In this document: piece after piece, positions 17,243 to 25,647 of the stretch
How the letters are laid out: each line of letters opens with the position of its first letter
Position numbering within the stretch: the first letter of the stretch is position 1
DNA from: Streptomyces cyaneochromogenes
Lineage (GTDB): Bacteria; Actinomycetota; Actinomycetes; Streptomycetales; Streptomycetaceae
Assembly: GCF_003963535.1 (NCBI RefSeq)
Contig: NZ_CP034539.1
Coordinates: 8,122,001-8,186,000 of the forward strand
DNA length: 64,000 nt
Reading direction: 5' to 3'
Position numbers and translations under genes: made by a program
The notes under the pieces: model-generated
Seen by the model: the letters and a program-made list of their open reading frames with translations, nothing else
Database searches by the model: none
What the model was told of the DNA's origin: nothing

Positions 17243-17725
17243 ATGAAGAGGCAGGCATGGGGAGGCGGTCCCACGACATTCGGGGCCTCCTCGGTGGAGG
17301 CGGTGGAGGGCAGGGCCGCGAGCGCCGGGGAACACACGCAGACGCCTCAACTCAGGCGCAGACTCGGGCGGGCGGACCTGCGCGCGGTCCCGGAGGCACG
17401 CAAGGCACTGCGCGAACTGTTACGGACCTGGGGAAGGCCCGGACGATCGGACATAGCCGAACTGCTCACCAGCGAACTCGTCACCAACGCGATGGTGCAC
17501 ACCGACCGTGAAGCGGTCCTGACGGCCACCGTCGGACCGGGCGGACTCCGGGTGGAGGTGCGGGACTTCGTGTCCCGCAGGCCCAGACCGCGCGTACCGA
17601 ACGCCGACGACGGTACGAACGGCAGAGGCCTGCTCCTGGTCCAGTCCCTCGCGGACGCCTGGGGTGTGCAGCCGCACGGCGTGGGGAAGGCGGTGTGGTT
17701 CGAGCTCGACGCGGACGCGGCGTAA
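17243..17725 (+). CDS. Anti-sigma-type ATP-binding protein (HATPase_c_2)
   Basis: A 160-residue protein with the GHKL ATPase fold of RsbW/SpoIIAB. The N-box ELVTNAMVHTD lies near residue 78 and the G-region GRGLLLVQSLADAWGVQ near 130. About 40 N-terminal residues are disordered. Streptomyces has dozens of such proteins, which bind sigma factors or anti-anti-sigma proteins. Neither a sigma factor nor an STAS protein lies next to it. The same domain is fused to SpoIIE phosphatases at 41.8-44.5 and 49.3-51.8 kb. Confidence 0.85.
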   Translation: MKRQAWGGGPTTFGASSVEAVEGRAASAGEHTQTPQLRRRLGRADLRAVPEARKALRELLRTWGRPGRSDIAELLTSELVTNAMVHTDREAVLTATVGPGGLRVEVRDFVSRRPRPRVPNADDGTNGRGLLLVQSLADAWGVQPHGVGKAVWFELDADAA

Positions 17726-17759
17726 CACGTACGCGGCTCCGGCGTGACGACGTACGACA

Positions 17760-17804
17760 ACGGGAAGGGGCGCGACCCGAGACCTGGGTCGCGCCCCTTC
17801 CCGT
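17760..17804. terminator. Strong bidirectional terminator hairpin
   Basis: A perfect 19-bp stem (arm 17760-17778, ACGGGAAGGGGCGCGACCC) pairs with 17786-17804 around a 7-base loop. It sits exactly between two convergent genes and should stop transcription from both sides. Confidence 0.9.
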
Positions 17805-17826
17805 CGACGAGAGGCGTGCGGCGTTC

Positions 17827-18873
17827 TCAGCCGAACTGCTGCTCGAGGTCCTTGAGCTTGCGCTCCAGGGAGTCGAGTCGCGGCAGCGCCATTGTGTCGT
17901 CCTCCGCGGTGAGGTCGACGGTCACCGGGTCAGAACCGGTGCGTACGGGCTGCAGTGAGGGACGTGAGCGTACCGGCAACTGTTCCGGCGTGGATATGGC
18001 AGGCTCCGCGGAGACTTGGGCCGAGGCGCGCTCCAGGGCCGCCTGCGGCTCCACGTGCCGTCCGCCGCCGCCGCGGCCGACGAAGCCGCGGTGGCCCCGG
18101 CTGATCGCCTTCAGCTGGGCACGCTCCATGCGCTGCTGCTCGCGCCGGCGCAGGCGGGCCGTCTCCTTCTGCCGCATGTCCTCGCGGACCTCGTCGACCG
18201 CCTCGTCCAGGCTGCGCACGTTCTCCAGCAGCATCAGCGACCAGGCCTTGTAGGTCTCGCGGGGCGCCCGCAGCCAGCGGACGATCCGGATCTGCGGGAG
18301 GGGCCTGGGCACCAGACCCTGCTCGCGCAGGGCGGCCCGGCGGGTCTGCTTGAGCGCCCGGTCGAACAGCACCGCCGCGGACAGGGACATGCCGGCGAAG
18401 AAGTGCGGGGCGCCGTCGTGGCCGAGGCCCCTGGGCGCGTGCACCCAGTTGAACCAGGCCGCGGCGAACGCGAACGTCCACACGAGTATGCGGGAGCCGA
18501 GGGCCGCGTCACCGTGGCTGGCCTCGCGGACGGCGAGTACGGAGCAGAACATGGCCGCGCCGTCGAGGCCGAAGGGCACGAGGTACTGCCAGCCGCCGGT
18601 GAGGCCGAGGTTCTGCTCACCGAAGCCGACCAGGCCGTGGAAGGAGAGTGCCGCGGCAACGGCCGCACAGCAGAACAGCAGGACGTAGGAGACGGTGCCG
18701 TACAGGGCTTCCTTGCGCCGACGGCGCTCCTCGCTGCGCTCCCACGAGTCGTCCGCGCTCGTGTCCTTCCCCGCGGCCTTCCCGCGCCGGAGCACCGCTA
18801 TCGCCGCCAGCAGGCCCAGGAGCAGGACGGCGCCCGGAAGCAGCCAGTTCAGCGATATGTCGGTCAATCTCAT
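17827..18873 (-). CDS. DUF2637 (SpdB-like) membrane protein
   Basis: A 348-residue protein; the ATG at 18873 follows AAGGGA and is preferred to an upstream start. It has one N-terminal membrane helix (WLLPGAVLLLGLLAAIAVL), then a DUF2637 block with three more helices at about 60-180 (VSYVLLFCCAAVAAALSF, LDGAAMFCSVLAVREAS, WTFAFAAAWFNWVHAP). The C-terminal half is basic and charged, with a coiled-coil-like stretch (VREDMRQKETARLRRREQQRMER) and a final amphipathic helix. DUF2637 proteins are known from Streptomyces plasmid transfer (Spd) loci, but no other transfer gene is here, so this is probably a chromosomal relative of unknown role. Confidence 0.85.
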   Translation of the reverse strand: MRLTDISLNWLLPGAVLLLGLLAAIAVLRRGKAAGKDTSADDSWERSEERRRRKEALYGTVSYVLLFCCAAVAAALSFHGLVGFGEQNLGLTGGWQYLVPFGLDGAAMFCSVLAVREASHGDAALGSRILVWTFAFAAAWFNWVHAPRGLGHDGAPHFFAGMSLSAAVLFDRALKQTRRAALREQGLVPRPLPQIRIVRWLRAPRETYKAWSLMLLENVRSLDEAVDEVREDMRQKETARLRRREQQRMERAQLKAISRGHRGFVGRGGGGRHVEPQAALERASAQVSAEPAISTPEQLPVRSRPSLQPVRTGSDPVTVDLTAEDDTMALPRLDSLERKLKDLEQQFG

Positions 18874-19166
18874 CTGGGGTCCCTTGCATTGGGATAGGGC
18901 GTAACGCCCGCCATAGTGGCCCAATCCCACCGGCCCTCAGAGGGTTTCGGGGCAAGAGGCCGCCAAGGAAGTGCAAGGGGATGCCCAGGGCGGCGTTCTG
19001 CTCGAACTGCCGCTTGAGGGGCGGGAGTTGAGTTCGAGCAACACTACCCGTACGGGTGGTTCCAGGAAAAGTTCCTGCGCGGAGTGAGGAATTTGTGAAA
19101 CGCCTGTAACCGTAACGGGTGTCGCGCTCTCGGGTGATCTTACGGCACGGCGGATTACAGCCACGT

Positions 19167-19181
19167 CTGAGGGGGGCTCAG
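19167..19181. terminator. Weak hairpin after the FhuF-like gene
   Basis: CTGAG-N5-CTCAG, a 5-bp stem 18 bases past the stop codon of the leftward FhuF-like gene. Confidence 0.35.
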
Positions 19182-19198
19182 CAGGCAGTGACGGTACC

Positions 19199-20050
19199 TC
19201 AGCCGGCGGCGGCCAGAAGCTTGTTGACCCGGTCCACGTCGCAGGTGCGCGGGCAGGTGGCGCAGGTGTCCTCGGGGCGCACCGTGTAGAACATGCAGCA
19301 GCTCGCCCGGTCCCGGGTGGGCAGTGACTCGCCGTTCGGGCCGGTGAGTTCACGGAACGCGGCCGAACCGACGTACGGTTTCGTCGCGCCCGGCAGCAGC
19401 AGCTCCAGCTCGCGCCGTGCGCGGTCCTGCTCGCCGTCGCCGAACAGGTGGGCGACGTACCACAGGCCCTCCACGACCTCGTCGGTCGCCATGCCCCACA
19501 GGGCGCGTCCGCGTCGCCGCATGCGGGGTCCGAAACCGCCGAGAACGGGTTCGAGGTGCTCGGCGACGGCCGTACGCACCTCCGCGCGCAGCGCCTCCTC
19601 GTCCGGTACGACCCTGGCGCCGGGCAGCGTCGCCGCCGGGTCGTCGGGGAGGCAGGCGAAGGTGGTGGGGCTGGCGGCGAGGCGGCCTATGGGGAGGCCG
19701 GGGGCCGTGCGGTCGTAGGAGACATGTGTCACGGGGAAGCGGGGGACACGGTGGAGCAGGAACCAGGGCACGGTGATCAGCAGGCAGACGGGCCAGGCGT
19801 AGCGGTGCAGGCCGAAGCTGGCGACGACGTCCGGGCGTGCGGGCTGTCCGTAGTCGCGCAGTACCTGTGCGTCGTCCCATGCCAGGAACGCGTCGAGGCC
19901 GGCGCCGCCCTCCGCGAGCGCCGTGGCGGGGATCCAGCCGCCGTGTTCGGGGAGGTGCTCGTCGCCGGTCGGCTGGATGATGTCGAGCCCCGGGAAGGCC
20001 TCGGTGAGACGGGTGTACGCGTCCGCGAGGGCTATGGGGGGCACGGGCAT
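19199..20050 (-). CDS. FhuF-like siderophore-iron reductase, (2Fe-2S) protein
   Basis: A 283-residue protein from the ATG at 20050 (MPVPPIALADAYTRL); an upstream TTG at 20077 would add nine residues but abuts the iron box. The C-terminal motif CC-x10-C-x2-C (SCCMFYTVRPEDTCATCPRTC) is the FhuF-type 2Fe-2S ligand set. The middle of the protein fits the ferric-iron reductase transporter domain (VCLLITVPWFLLHR). It should release iron from imported ferric siderophores in the cytosol by reduction. A palindromic iron box directly upstream fits repression by an IdeR/DmdR protein under iron sufficiency. No siderophore transport or synthesis gene is adjacent. Confidence 0.88.
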   Translation of the reverse strand: MPVPPIALADAYTRLTEAFPGLDIIQPTGDEHLPEHGGWIPATALAEGGAGLDAFLAWDDAQVLRDYGQPARPDVVASFGLHRYAWPVCLLITVPWFLLHRVPRFPVTHVSYDRTAPGLPIGRLAASPTTFACLPDDPAATLPGARVVPDEEALRAEVRTAVAEHLEPVLGGFGPRMRRRGRALWGMATDEVVEGLWYVAHLFGDGEQDRARRELELLLPGATKPYVGSAAFRELTGPNGESLPTRDRASCCMFYTVRPEDTCATCPRTCDVDRVNKLLAAAG

Positions 20051-20075
20051 GGGGGCCGCCGATTCGCTCGACTTC

Positions 20076-20094
20076 AAAGGTAAGGCTTACCTTA
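20076..20094. promoter_or_regulatory. Iron box (IdeR/DmdR1-type operator)
   Basis: The 17-bp perfect palindrome AAGGTAAG-G-CTTACCTT (20077-20093) matches the 19-bp iron-box consensus TTAGGTTAGGCTAACCTAA in spacing and core. It lies immediately upstream of the FhuF-like gene and about 110 bases upstream of the GntR gene on the other strand. Confidence 0.85.
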
Positions 20095-20204
20095 CCCAAG
20101 ATCGCTGCGGTTTGAACTGTCGAGTTCTGCGCCTAAGGTGCTTGACGGGCGAGTAACAACCCGCCGTAATGACGCCAAGTACCGACACGTCCGGAGGAGG
20201 ACCC

Positions 20205-21140
20205 GTGAAGCAGGGCGCGCAGGGCTCCGCGGAAACGGGGAATCCACAGGTCTCGCAGAGCCCGCGTGTTTCGCGGGTCTCGGATGCCTCGGGGGCGTCG
20301 GGTGTGCCGAGGGTGCCGCCGCAGGGCGGGGGCGTGGACCGGGGCCCAGGTCTGGGCGCGGGCGCGGGGCTGGGTTCGGGTCCTGGTCTGGGTCCGGTGT
20401 CGGGGCAGACCCGGTCCCGGGAGACTTCGGGAACTTCGGGGACTTCGGGGACACCGGCGGCTCGTGGTGAGCACACCCACAGTGAGCAGCCCATTCCGCG
20501 GCCGCGGCCGGTCCTTCAGCGGGTCTCGGTGCGGGGGCAGATCCTCGACGCGCTGCGTACGGCGCTCGTCACCGGTGACCTTGCGCCCGGGGAGGTCTAC
20601 TCGGCTCCCGCGCTCGGCGAACGCTTCGGGGTCTCCGCGACGCCGGTTCGCGAGGCCATGCAGCAGCTCGCGTTGGAAGGGGCCGTGGAGGTCGTTCCCA
20701 ACCGGGGGTTCCGGGTGGTCGAACGCGGGGCCCGGGAGCTGGCCGAGCTGGCCGAGGTCCGTGCGCTGATCGAGGTCCCGGTGATGCTCCGGCTCGCACG
20801 CACCGTCCCTGCCGAACGCTGGGCGGAACTACGGCCGTTGGCCGAGGCGACGGTTCGCGCGGCGTCGACCGGGTGCCGGGCGACGTACGCGGAGTCGGAC
20901 CGCACCTTCCATCGCGCCGTGCTCTCCCTCTGCGGCAACGACCAACTCGTCCAGATCGCCGACGACCTCCACCGCCGCGCCCAGTGGCCCCTGGTGAGCC
21001 CAGCCCGCCCGACCGGCCGCGGCCATGCCGACCTCGTCGCCGACGCGGCGGAGCACACGGCGTTGCTGGACGCGTTGGTCGCCGGGGAGCTGGAGGTTGT
21101 GCGGTCGTTGGTGGGGGAGCACTTCGCGGGGGCGGGCTGA
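20205..21140 (+). CDS. GntR/FadR-family regulator with long low-complexity N-terminus
   Basis: A 311-residue protein from a GTG preceded by GGAGGAGG; an ATG at 20169 is possible but lacks a ribosome-binding site. Residues 1-95 are Gly/Ser/Thr/Pro-rich repeats and precede an ordinary GntR winged helix (ILDALRTALVTGDLAPGEVYSAPALGERFGVSATPVREAM, about 105-165). Residues 175-305 are an FCD effector domain (YAESDRTFHRAVLSLCGNDQL). FCD members usually bind small carboxylates. The N-terminal extension is encoded by short DNA repeats (ACTTCGGGG three times near 20427-20452). The target is unknown. Confidence 0.85.
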   Translation: MKQGAQGSAETGNPQVSQSPRVSRVSDASGASGVPRVPPQGGGVDRGPGLGAGAGLGSGPGLGPVSGQTRSRETSGTSGTSGTPAARGEHTHSEQPIPRPRPVLQRVSVRGQILDALRTALVTGDLAPGEVYSAPALGERFGVSATPVREAMQQLALEGAVEVVPNRGFRVVERGARELAELAEVRALIEVPVMLRLARTVPAERWAELRPLAEATVRAASTGCRATYAESDRTFHRAVLSLCGNDQLVQIADDLHRRAQWPLVSPARPTGRGHADLVADAAEHTALLDALVAGELEVVRSLVGEHFAGAG

Positions 21141-21380
21141 GGTTGTCGCGTCCCTGCCTGCGGCGGCCTGTGCGGGTGGGGTGGGGGTGCGCGTAGCGCC
21201 TGCGGGTGGGGTGTGGGTCGGGGCCGTGCCGGGGGGTGTCCGTCCTCGGACCGGCGGTTGGACTTAGGCCGGGAGGTGCCGCGTGTTGACGCCGGCCACT
21301 GCGGGCGGACACCCCCCGACACGTCCCCTTCCCGCCGTACGCGGCCGCCGGGTGCGTGGGGGTACGCGGCCACCTCTCGG

Positions 21381-21501
21381 CGCCGGTCCCGGCATTCCAG
21401 CCCGTCCGGCGTTTGAGGGCGAGGTGGCGCCATCCCCGGTGGGCCGTCACCTCTGGACGCCGGTCCCGGCATTTCAGCCCGTCCGGCGTTTGAGGACGAG
21501 G
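21381..21501. repeat. Pair of 44-bp direct repeats
   Basis: Two near-identical 44-base copies at 21381-21424 and 21458-21501 share the core CAGCCCGTCCGGCGTTTGAG. This core is a familiar intergenic repeat of Streptomyces chromosomes. It sits in the 450-base gene-free stretch between the GntR and TPR-like genes, which otherwise shows only G/C-rich runs. Confidence 0.8.
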
Positions 21502-21523
21502 CCCTTCGGGCCGATGCGGGGGT

Positions 21524-21543
21524 CTGGGGGCGGCAGCCCCCAG
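21524..21543. terminator. Hairpin downstream of the TPR-like gene
   Basis: An 8-bp perfect stem CTGGGGGC / GCCCCCAG with loop GGCA. It lies 49 bases past the stop of the leftward TPR-like gene and may also act on rightward transcripts. Confidence 0.65.
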
Positions 21544-21591
21544 GGACGGGACGGGTAGGGGCGGCGGGGGCGAGGAAAAGGCTGGGGCGGG

Positions 21592-22377
21592 TCACGCCGT
21601 GGCGGCCGCCCCCGGGGTGGGGGGAGTCAGTTGGTGGGCGAGCCATGTGGGGACGCCGCCCAGGAGGCGGAACAGGCGGCGGGCCTCCTCGCGCAGGCGC
21701 GACGCCTCGGGTTCGGCCTCCGCGTCGGCGAGGGAGGCCAGCGCGGGCGCCGTGCCCACCAGATAGCCCAGCTCCTCGCGGATGCGCAGGGACTCGGCGA
21801 AGCCGTGGCGGGCCTCCGCCAACTCGCCGTCGCGCAGGGCGAGTCCGGCCAGGTGACGCCAGGTGAAGGAGAGGAGGAGCGGGTCGGCGTGGGCCGTCGC
21901 GCCCGCATGGGCCCGCCGGTACGCCGCACGGGCCGCCTGGGGGGAACGCGCGAGGTTCTCCGCGAGCAGCCCCCGCCGGAAGTCCAGCACCGCCCGCCCC
22001 GCCGCCCCCGGAGGGATCAGCGCCGCCGCCCGCCCGAGCGCGGCCCGCGCCTCGTCGGCCCGGTCGCGCACTGAGTGCAGGGTCGCCGCGTAGGCAAGTT
22101 GCCCGCGTTCACAAGCGGCCGCCCCCCGCTCGTCGTCGCTGTGGGCCAGTGCCTCGGCCGTGCGCAGCGCGTCCTCGGCCTCCTCCCAGCCCTGCTCGGT
22201 GTAGAGACACCGCTCCACCAGCAGCGCGGCCCGCTGCAGCGCGGCCTGAGCGGTGACCGGCTGGAGCAGGGCCGCCGCGTCCGCCCAGCAGGCGCGTGAG
22301 CGCAGCCGCCATACCGCGGTCTGGAGTGGATCGTCACCGGCGGTCGTTCCGTTACCAGACATGGCGGTCTGCGCCAC
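21592..22377 (-). CDS. TPR-like helical repeat protein
   Basis: A 261-residue alanine-rich, all-helical protein. The GTG at 22377 follows GGAGGG. Paired helices with A-x3-A spacing (ALLVERCLYTEQGWEEAEDALRTAEALA, ARAALGRAAALIPPGAAGRAVLDF, RRAHAGATAHADPLLLSFTW) suggest tetratricopeptide-like repeats over residues 40-250. No signal peptide or enzyme motif is present. It sits just downstream of the PucR gene on the same strand but 326 bases away, so cotranscription is uncertain. Confidence 0.72.
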   Translation of the reverse strand: MAQTAMSGNGTTAGDDPLQTAVWRLRSRACWADAAALLQPVTAQAALQRAALLVERCLYTEQGWEEAEDALRTAEALAHSDDERGAAACERGQLAYAATLHSVRDRADEARAALGRAAALIPPGAAGRAVLDFRRGLLAENLARSPQAARAAYRRAHAGATAHADPLLLSFTWRHLAGLALRDGELAEARHGFAESLRIREELGYLVGTAPALASLADAEAEPEASRLREEARRLFRLLGGVPTWLAHQLTPPTPGAAATA

Positions 22378-22703
22378 CTCGCCCTCCCCAAGCTTCTGTC
22401 CTGCGGATCAGCTCGGGGTCGCGGGGCAGGGCACGCACAGCCGTGGCGGCGGCGTCGGTTCGCCGCGGTAACGGCTGGTCGACACGGCTCCTCCGCCTCG
22501 CAACTGCACGCACCACGCCCTGCTCACCGGCGTCGCCGGGCACTGTCCCTCCAGCGCGCCATCGAGCTGTTGAGTGGTGGCGGCATCTCAGCACGAATCT
22601 CCGGGCCCGGCCAAGAGGGTGGGTGAAGGATTTCACAAAGTCGTGGGACAGGGGCGGCACTTGGTGCCATCCCCGTGCCGCCCGTGCGAGGGGTTCCGCG
22701 AGG
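22378..22703. other. Gap of 326 bases between the TPR-like and PucR genes
   Basis: Apart from the hairpin at 22652-22683 I see no gene or repeat here. Confidence 0.5.
22652..22683. terminator. Hairpin terminator after the PucR gene
   Basis: A 9-bp perfect stem GGGCGGCAC / GTGCCGCCC with a 14-base loop, 21 bases past the stop codon of the leftward PucR gene. Confidence 0.65.
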
Positions 22704-24377
22704 TCAACTCATCCGCAATGCCAAGAAGAAATCCAGCTTGTCCTCCAGGCGCGAGAGGTCCCGGCTCGTCAACTGCTCGATCCTCCCCACTCGGTAGCGC
22801 AACGTGTTGACGTGCAGGTGAAGGCGGGTCGCGCAGCGGGTCCAGGAGCCGTCGCACTCCAGGAAGGCCTCCAGGGTGGGGATCAGTTCGGCGCGGTGGC
22901 GGCGGTCGTACTCCCGGAGCGGGTCGAGCAGGCGTGCCGTGAAGGCCCGGCGTACGTCGTCCGGTACGAACGGCAGGAGCAGGACGTGCGAGGCGAGTTC
23001 CTGGTGGCCTGCCGCGCAGACCCGGCCCGTACGGGCCGCCGCCACCCGGCGGGCGTGCCGGGCCTCCTCCAGGGCGCCGCGCAGGCCCTCCGCCGAGTGC
23101 ACCGCCGCGCTGACGCCCAGGGTGACCCGGCCGTCGTCGTCCAGGCCCGCCGACAGCGGTTCCCGGATCGTGTCGAGGAGCGCGTCGGCGAGGATTCCGG
23201 CCTCCGAGCCGTCGTGCTCCGTGGAGACGGCCGGCAGGGGGACCAGCGCGATGGCCTCGTCGCCCATGTGGGCCACGGCGATGCGGTCGGAGGGTTCCGG
23301 GCCGGTCGCCAGGGGGTCCACCAGGATTTCCTCCAGGAGGGACTGGGCGATCGGGCCCGCCTCGATCTCGCCGCCGTCCCATTCGACGCGGGCCACGACC
23401 ACCTGCCAGTGCGGGGCCGCGCCGAGGCCCGGCAGCAGCACCGGGGCCGCCACCCGCAGGCGGGCGGCGATCTCCGCGGGGGCCGCGCCCGTCTGGACCA
23501 GTTCCAGGACCTCCTGGGCGAGGCGGCGGCGGACCGTGCGCGCCGCGTCCCTGCGGTCCCGCTCCACCGAGATCAGCTGCGTGACGCCCTGGAGGAGGTC
23601 GAGCCGCTCCTCGGGCCAGTCGCTCGCGTCCGCCTCCACGGCCAGCAGCCAGTCCGACAGCACGGTCTCGCGCACGTCCCGCGCGGCCTGCGGGGCGCGG
23701 CCGCTGCTGCGGATCGGGAACAGGGAGTACGTCGTCGTGCCGAGGGTCATCCGGTGCGGGCCGCGGCGGCCCGTGCGGGCGGCCGACAACTGCTCCGCCG
23801 CCAGCCTCGCGCACACCTCGGCGGGCAGCGCCGGGGCCGCGACCTTCGGGTCCGCGATCAGCCGCCCCGTCGGCGACAGCACCCACGCCCGCAGGTCCAG
23901 GTCCGAGCCGAGGAGGTCGAGGACCACGTCCGGGCCGCCGCCCGCCGGGCCCGACGTCATCATCCGGCGGTGCCGGTCCACGACGGCCGCGAGGTCCCCG
24001 GCCCGCTCGCCGCTCACCTGCCGTACGACGTGCTCGGTGATCGTCGCGAACGCCACCGACTCGTGCACGGCGAACAGGGGGAGCCGATGGCGGGCGCAGG
24101 CCAGGACCAGGTCGTCGGGTACGTCCCCGAGCTCGGCCTCGCCCGCGGCCAGCGCCACCACGCCGTTCTGCACCAGGAGGTGCACGAAAGGGTCGGAGTC
24201 CGCGGCGTTCCGCCGCCAGGCCAGCCCCGTGAGCACCAGCTCACCGCCCGAGAGATAGCGGCTGGGGTCCCTGAGGTCGGTGGTCATCACACCGCGCACG
24301 GTGCGGTCCAGCTCGTCCTCGCCGCCGAGCAGCTTGAGGCCCAGCGCGTCGGTGTCCAGCAGTGCGCGCAGCCGCAT
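22704..24377 (-). CDS. PucR-family purine-catabolism regulator
   Basis: A 557-residue activator-type protein. Residues 1-125 are the PucR N-terminal domain (MRLRALLDTDALGLKLLGGEDELDRTVRGVMTTD, SGGELVLTGLAW), a GGDEF-like middle follows, and the C-terminal 60 residues are the PucR helix-turn-helix (LIPTLEAFLECDGSWTRCATRLHLHVNTLRYRVGRIEQL). It is divergent from the xanthine dehydrogenase genes across 376 bases, exactly where the purine-catabolism regulator is expected. It probably controls the dehydrogenase, permease and maturation genes to its right. Confidence 0.92.
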   Translation of the reverse strand: MRLRALLDTDALGLKLLGGEDELDRTVRGVMTTDLRDPSRYLSGGELVLTGLAWRRNAADSDPFVHLLVQNGVVALAAGEAELGDVPDDLVLACARHRLPLFAVHESVAFATITEHVVRQVSGERAGDLAAVVDRHRRMMTSGPAGGGPDVVLDLLGSDLDLRAWVLSPTGRLIADPKVAAPALPAEVCARLAAEQLSAARTGRRGPHRMTLGTTTYSLFPIRSSGRAPQAARDVRETVLSDWLLAVEADASDWPEERLDLLQGVTQLISVERDRRDAARTVRRRLAQEVLELVQTGAAPAEIAARLRVAAPVLLPGLGAAPHWQVVVARVEWDGGEIEAGPIAQSLLEEILVDPLATGPEPSDRIAVAHMGDEAIALVPLPAVSTEHDGSEAGILADALLDTIREPLSAGLDDDGRVTLGVSAAVHSAEGLRGALEEARHARRVAAARTGRVCAAGHQELASHVLLLPFVPDDVRRAFTARLLDPLREYDRRHRAELIPTLEAFLECDGSWTRCATRLHLHVNTLRYRVGRIEQLTSRDLSRLEDKLDFFLALRMS

Positions 24378-24555
24378 TCTCGTCGCCGCCGTTCTTTGTC
24401 TCGAAATCTACGATGGATCTATGAGGGTCGTGATGTGAGCGGCCCGTTCGAGGACCTGTGGGTGGTGACCGGCGTCTGCCGGGCTGTGTTCCGGCTGTGT
24501 CCCTGGTCACAAGGGCTGTAACGCACGTTTCCACGGAAAAACGAGGAGGTTACTG

Positions 24556-24624
24556 GTGACCTCTGTTCATACGAATCTACAAGATGCCCGCCCTGGCCAG
24601 CCAACTCCTTCATGGTTTCCGTGA
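24556..24624 (+). CDS. Candidate leader ORF (22 aa) before the xanthine dehydrogenase operon
   Basis: A GTG at 24556 lies 6 bases after GAGGAGG and opens a 22-codon frame (VTSVHTNLQDARPGQ..., ending WFP). It falls in the divergent control region. It may be a leader peptide or chance. Confidence 0.3.
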   Translation: MTSVHTNLQDARPGQPTPSWFP

Positions 24625-24652
24625 CTGACAGGGTCGGAGTTCGGCGCTGTGT

Positions 24653-24688
24653 ACTGACGTCAGTCCTCGTTAACAACACATGAACGAG
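24653..24688. promoter_or_regulatory. Palindrome ACTGACGTCAGT and inverted repeat CTCGTT-N11-AACGAG
   Basis: A perfect 12-bp palindrome (24653-24664) is followed at once by a 6-bp inverted repeat with 11-base spacer (24666-24688). Both lie 66-101 bases before the first dehydrogenase gene and are the best operator candidates in the 376-base divergent region. The rest of that region (24378-24652) holds a possible direct repeat of GAATCTAC at 24403 and 24572. Confidence 0.5.
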
Positions 24689-24753
24689 CCGGGCCCGTCG
24701 CACCTGATCTGGCTCAAACCGTACGACCCACCAGACGAAGGAGAGAGTCGGTC

Positions 24754-25647
24754 ATGGACTTCCTTCGCCCCGCCAGCTGGGGGGAGGCGCTCGCCGCCAA
24801 GGCCGAGCACCCCACCGCTGTGCCGATTGCGGGTGGCACCGATGTGATGGTCGAGATCAACTTCGACCACCGCCGGCCCGAGTACCTCCTCGACCTGAAC
24901 CGCATCGGCGACCTCGAGGAGTGGGAGGTCGGCGCGGACAGCGTGCGGCTCGGGGCCTCGGTCCCCTACACGAGGATCATGGAGAACCTGCGCGGCGAAC
25001 TGCCGGGTCTCGCTCTCGCCTCGCACACGGTGGCCTCCCCGCAGATCCGCAACCGCGGCGGCGTCGGCGGCAACCTCGGCACCGCCTCCCCGGCCGGCGA
25101 CGCCCACCCCGCCCTGCTGGCGGCCGGCGCCGAGGTCGAGGTCGAGTCGGCCCGGCGTGGCACCCGGCTGATCCCGATCGACGCGTTCTTCACCGGCGTG
25201 AAGCGCAACGCGCTCGCCGCCGACGAGCTCATCCGGGCCGTGCACATCAAGAAGGCCGACGGGCCGCAGCAGTTCTCCAAGGTGGGGACCAGGAACGCCA
25301 TGGTCATCGCCGTGTGCGCCTTCGGTCTCGCGCTGCACCCCGAGACGCGCACCGTACGGACCGGGATCGGCTCGGCCGCGCCCACCCCGGTGCGTGCCAA
25401 GGCCGCCGAGGAGTTCCTGAACGCGGCGCTCGAAGAGGGCGGCTTCTGGGACAACGGCAAGATCATCACCCCGTCGGTCGCCCAGCGGTTCGCGGACCTG
25501 TGCTCCGCCGCCTGCAACCCGATCGACGACGTCCGGGGCACGGCGAGCTACCGCCGCCACGCGGTCGGCATCATGGCCCGCCGCACGCTGACCTGGACCT
25601 GGGAGTCGTACCGCGGCACCGCCGCTCACGTGGAAGGGGTCGCCTGA
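24754..25647 (+). CDS. Xanthine dehydrogenase, FAD-binding subunit
   Basis: A 297-residue subunit of the molybdenum hydroxylase family. The FAD pocket motifs are clear: PIAGGTDVMVEINF at about residue 25 and the loop TVASPQIRNRGGVGGNLGTASPAGD at about 95-120. It passes electrons from the iron-sulphur subunit to FAD and then to NAD or oxygen. ATG at 24754 follows GAAGGAGAG. Its stop codon overlaps the start of the next gene (TGATG), so the three subunits form a coupled operon. Confidence 0.93.
   Translation: MDFLRPASWGEALAAKAEHPTAVPIAGGTDVMVEINFDHRRPEYLLDLNRIGDLEEWEVGADSVRLGASVPYTRIMENLRGELPGLALASHTVASPQIRNRGGVGGNLGTASPAGDAHPALLAAGAEVEVESARRGTRLIPIDAFFTGVKRNALAADELIRAVHIKKADGPQQFSKVGTRNAMVIAVCAFGLALHPETRTVRTGIGSAAPTPVRAKAAEEFLNAALEEGGFWDNGKIITPSVAQRFADLCSAACNPIDDVRGTASYRRHAVGIMARRTLTWTWESYRGTAAHVEGVA

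Noticed and set aside
17827..18873. An integrated conjugative plasmid, suggested by the SpdB-like protein
   Set aside because: No integrase, attachment-site tRNA, tra or rep genes are visible around it.
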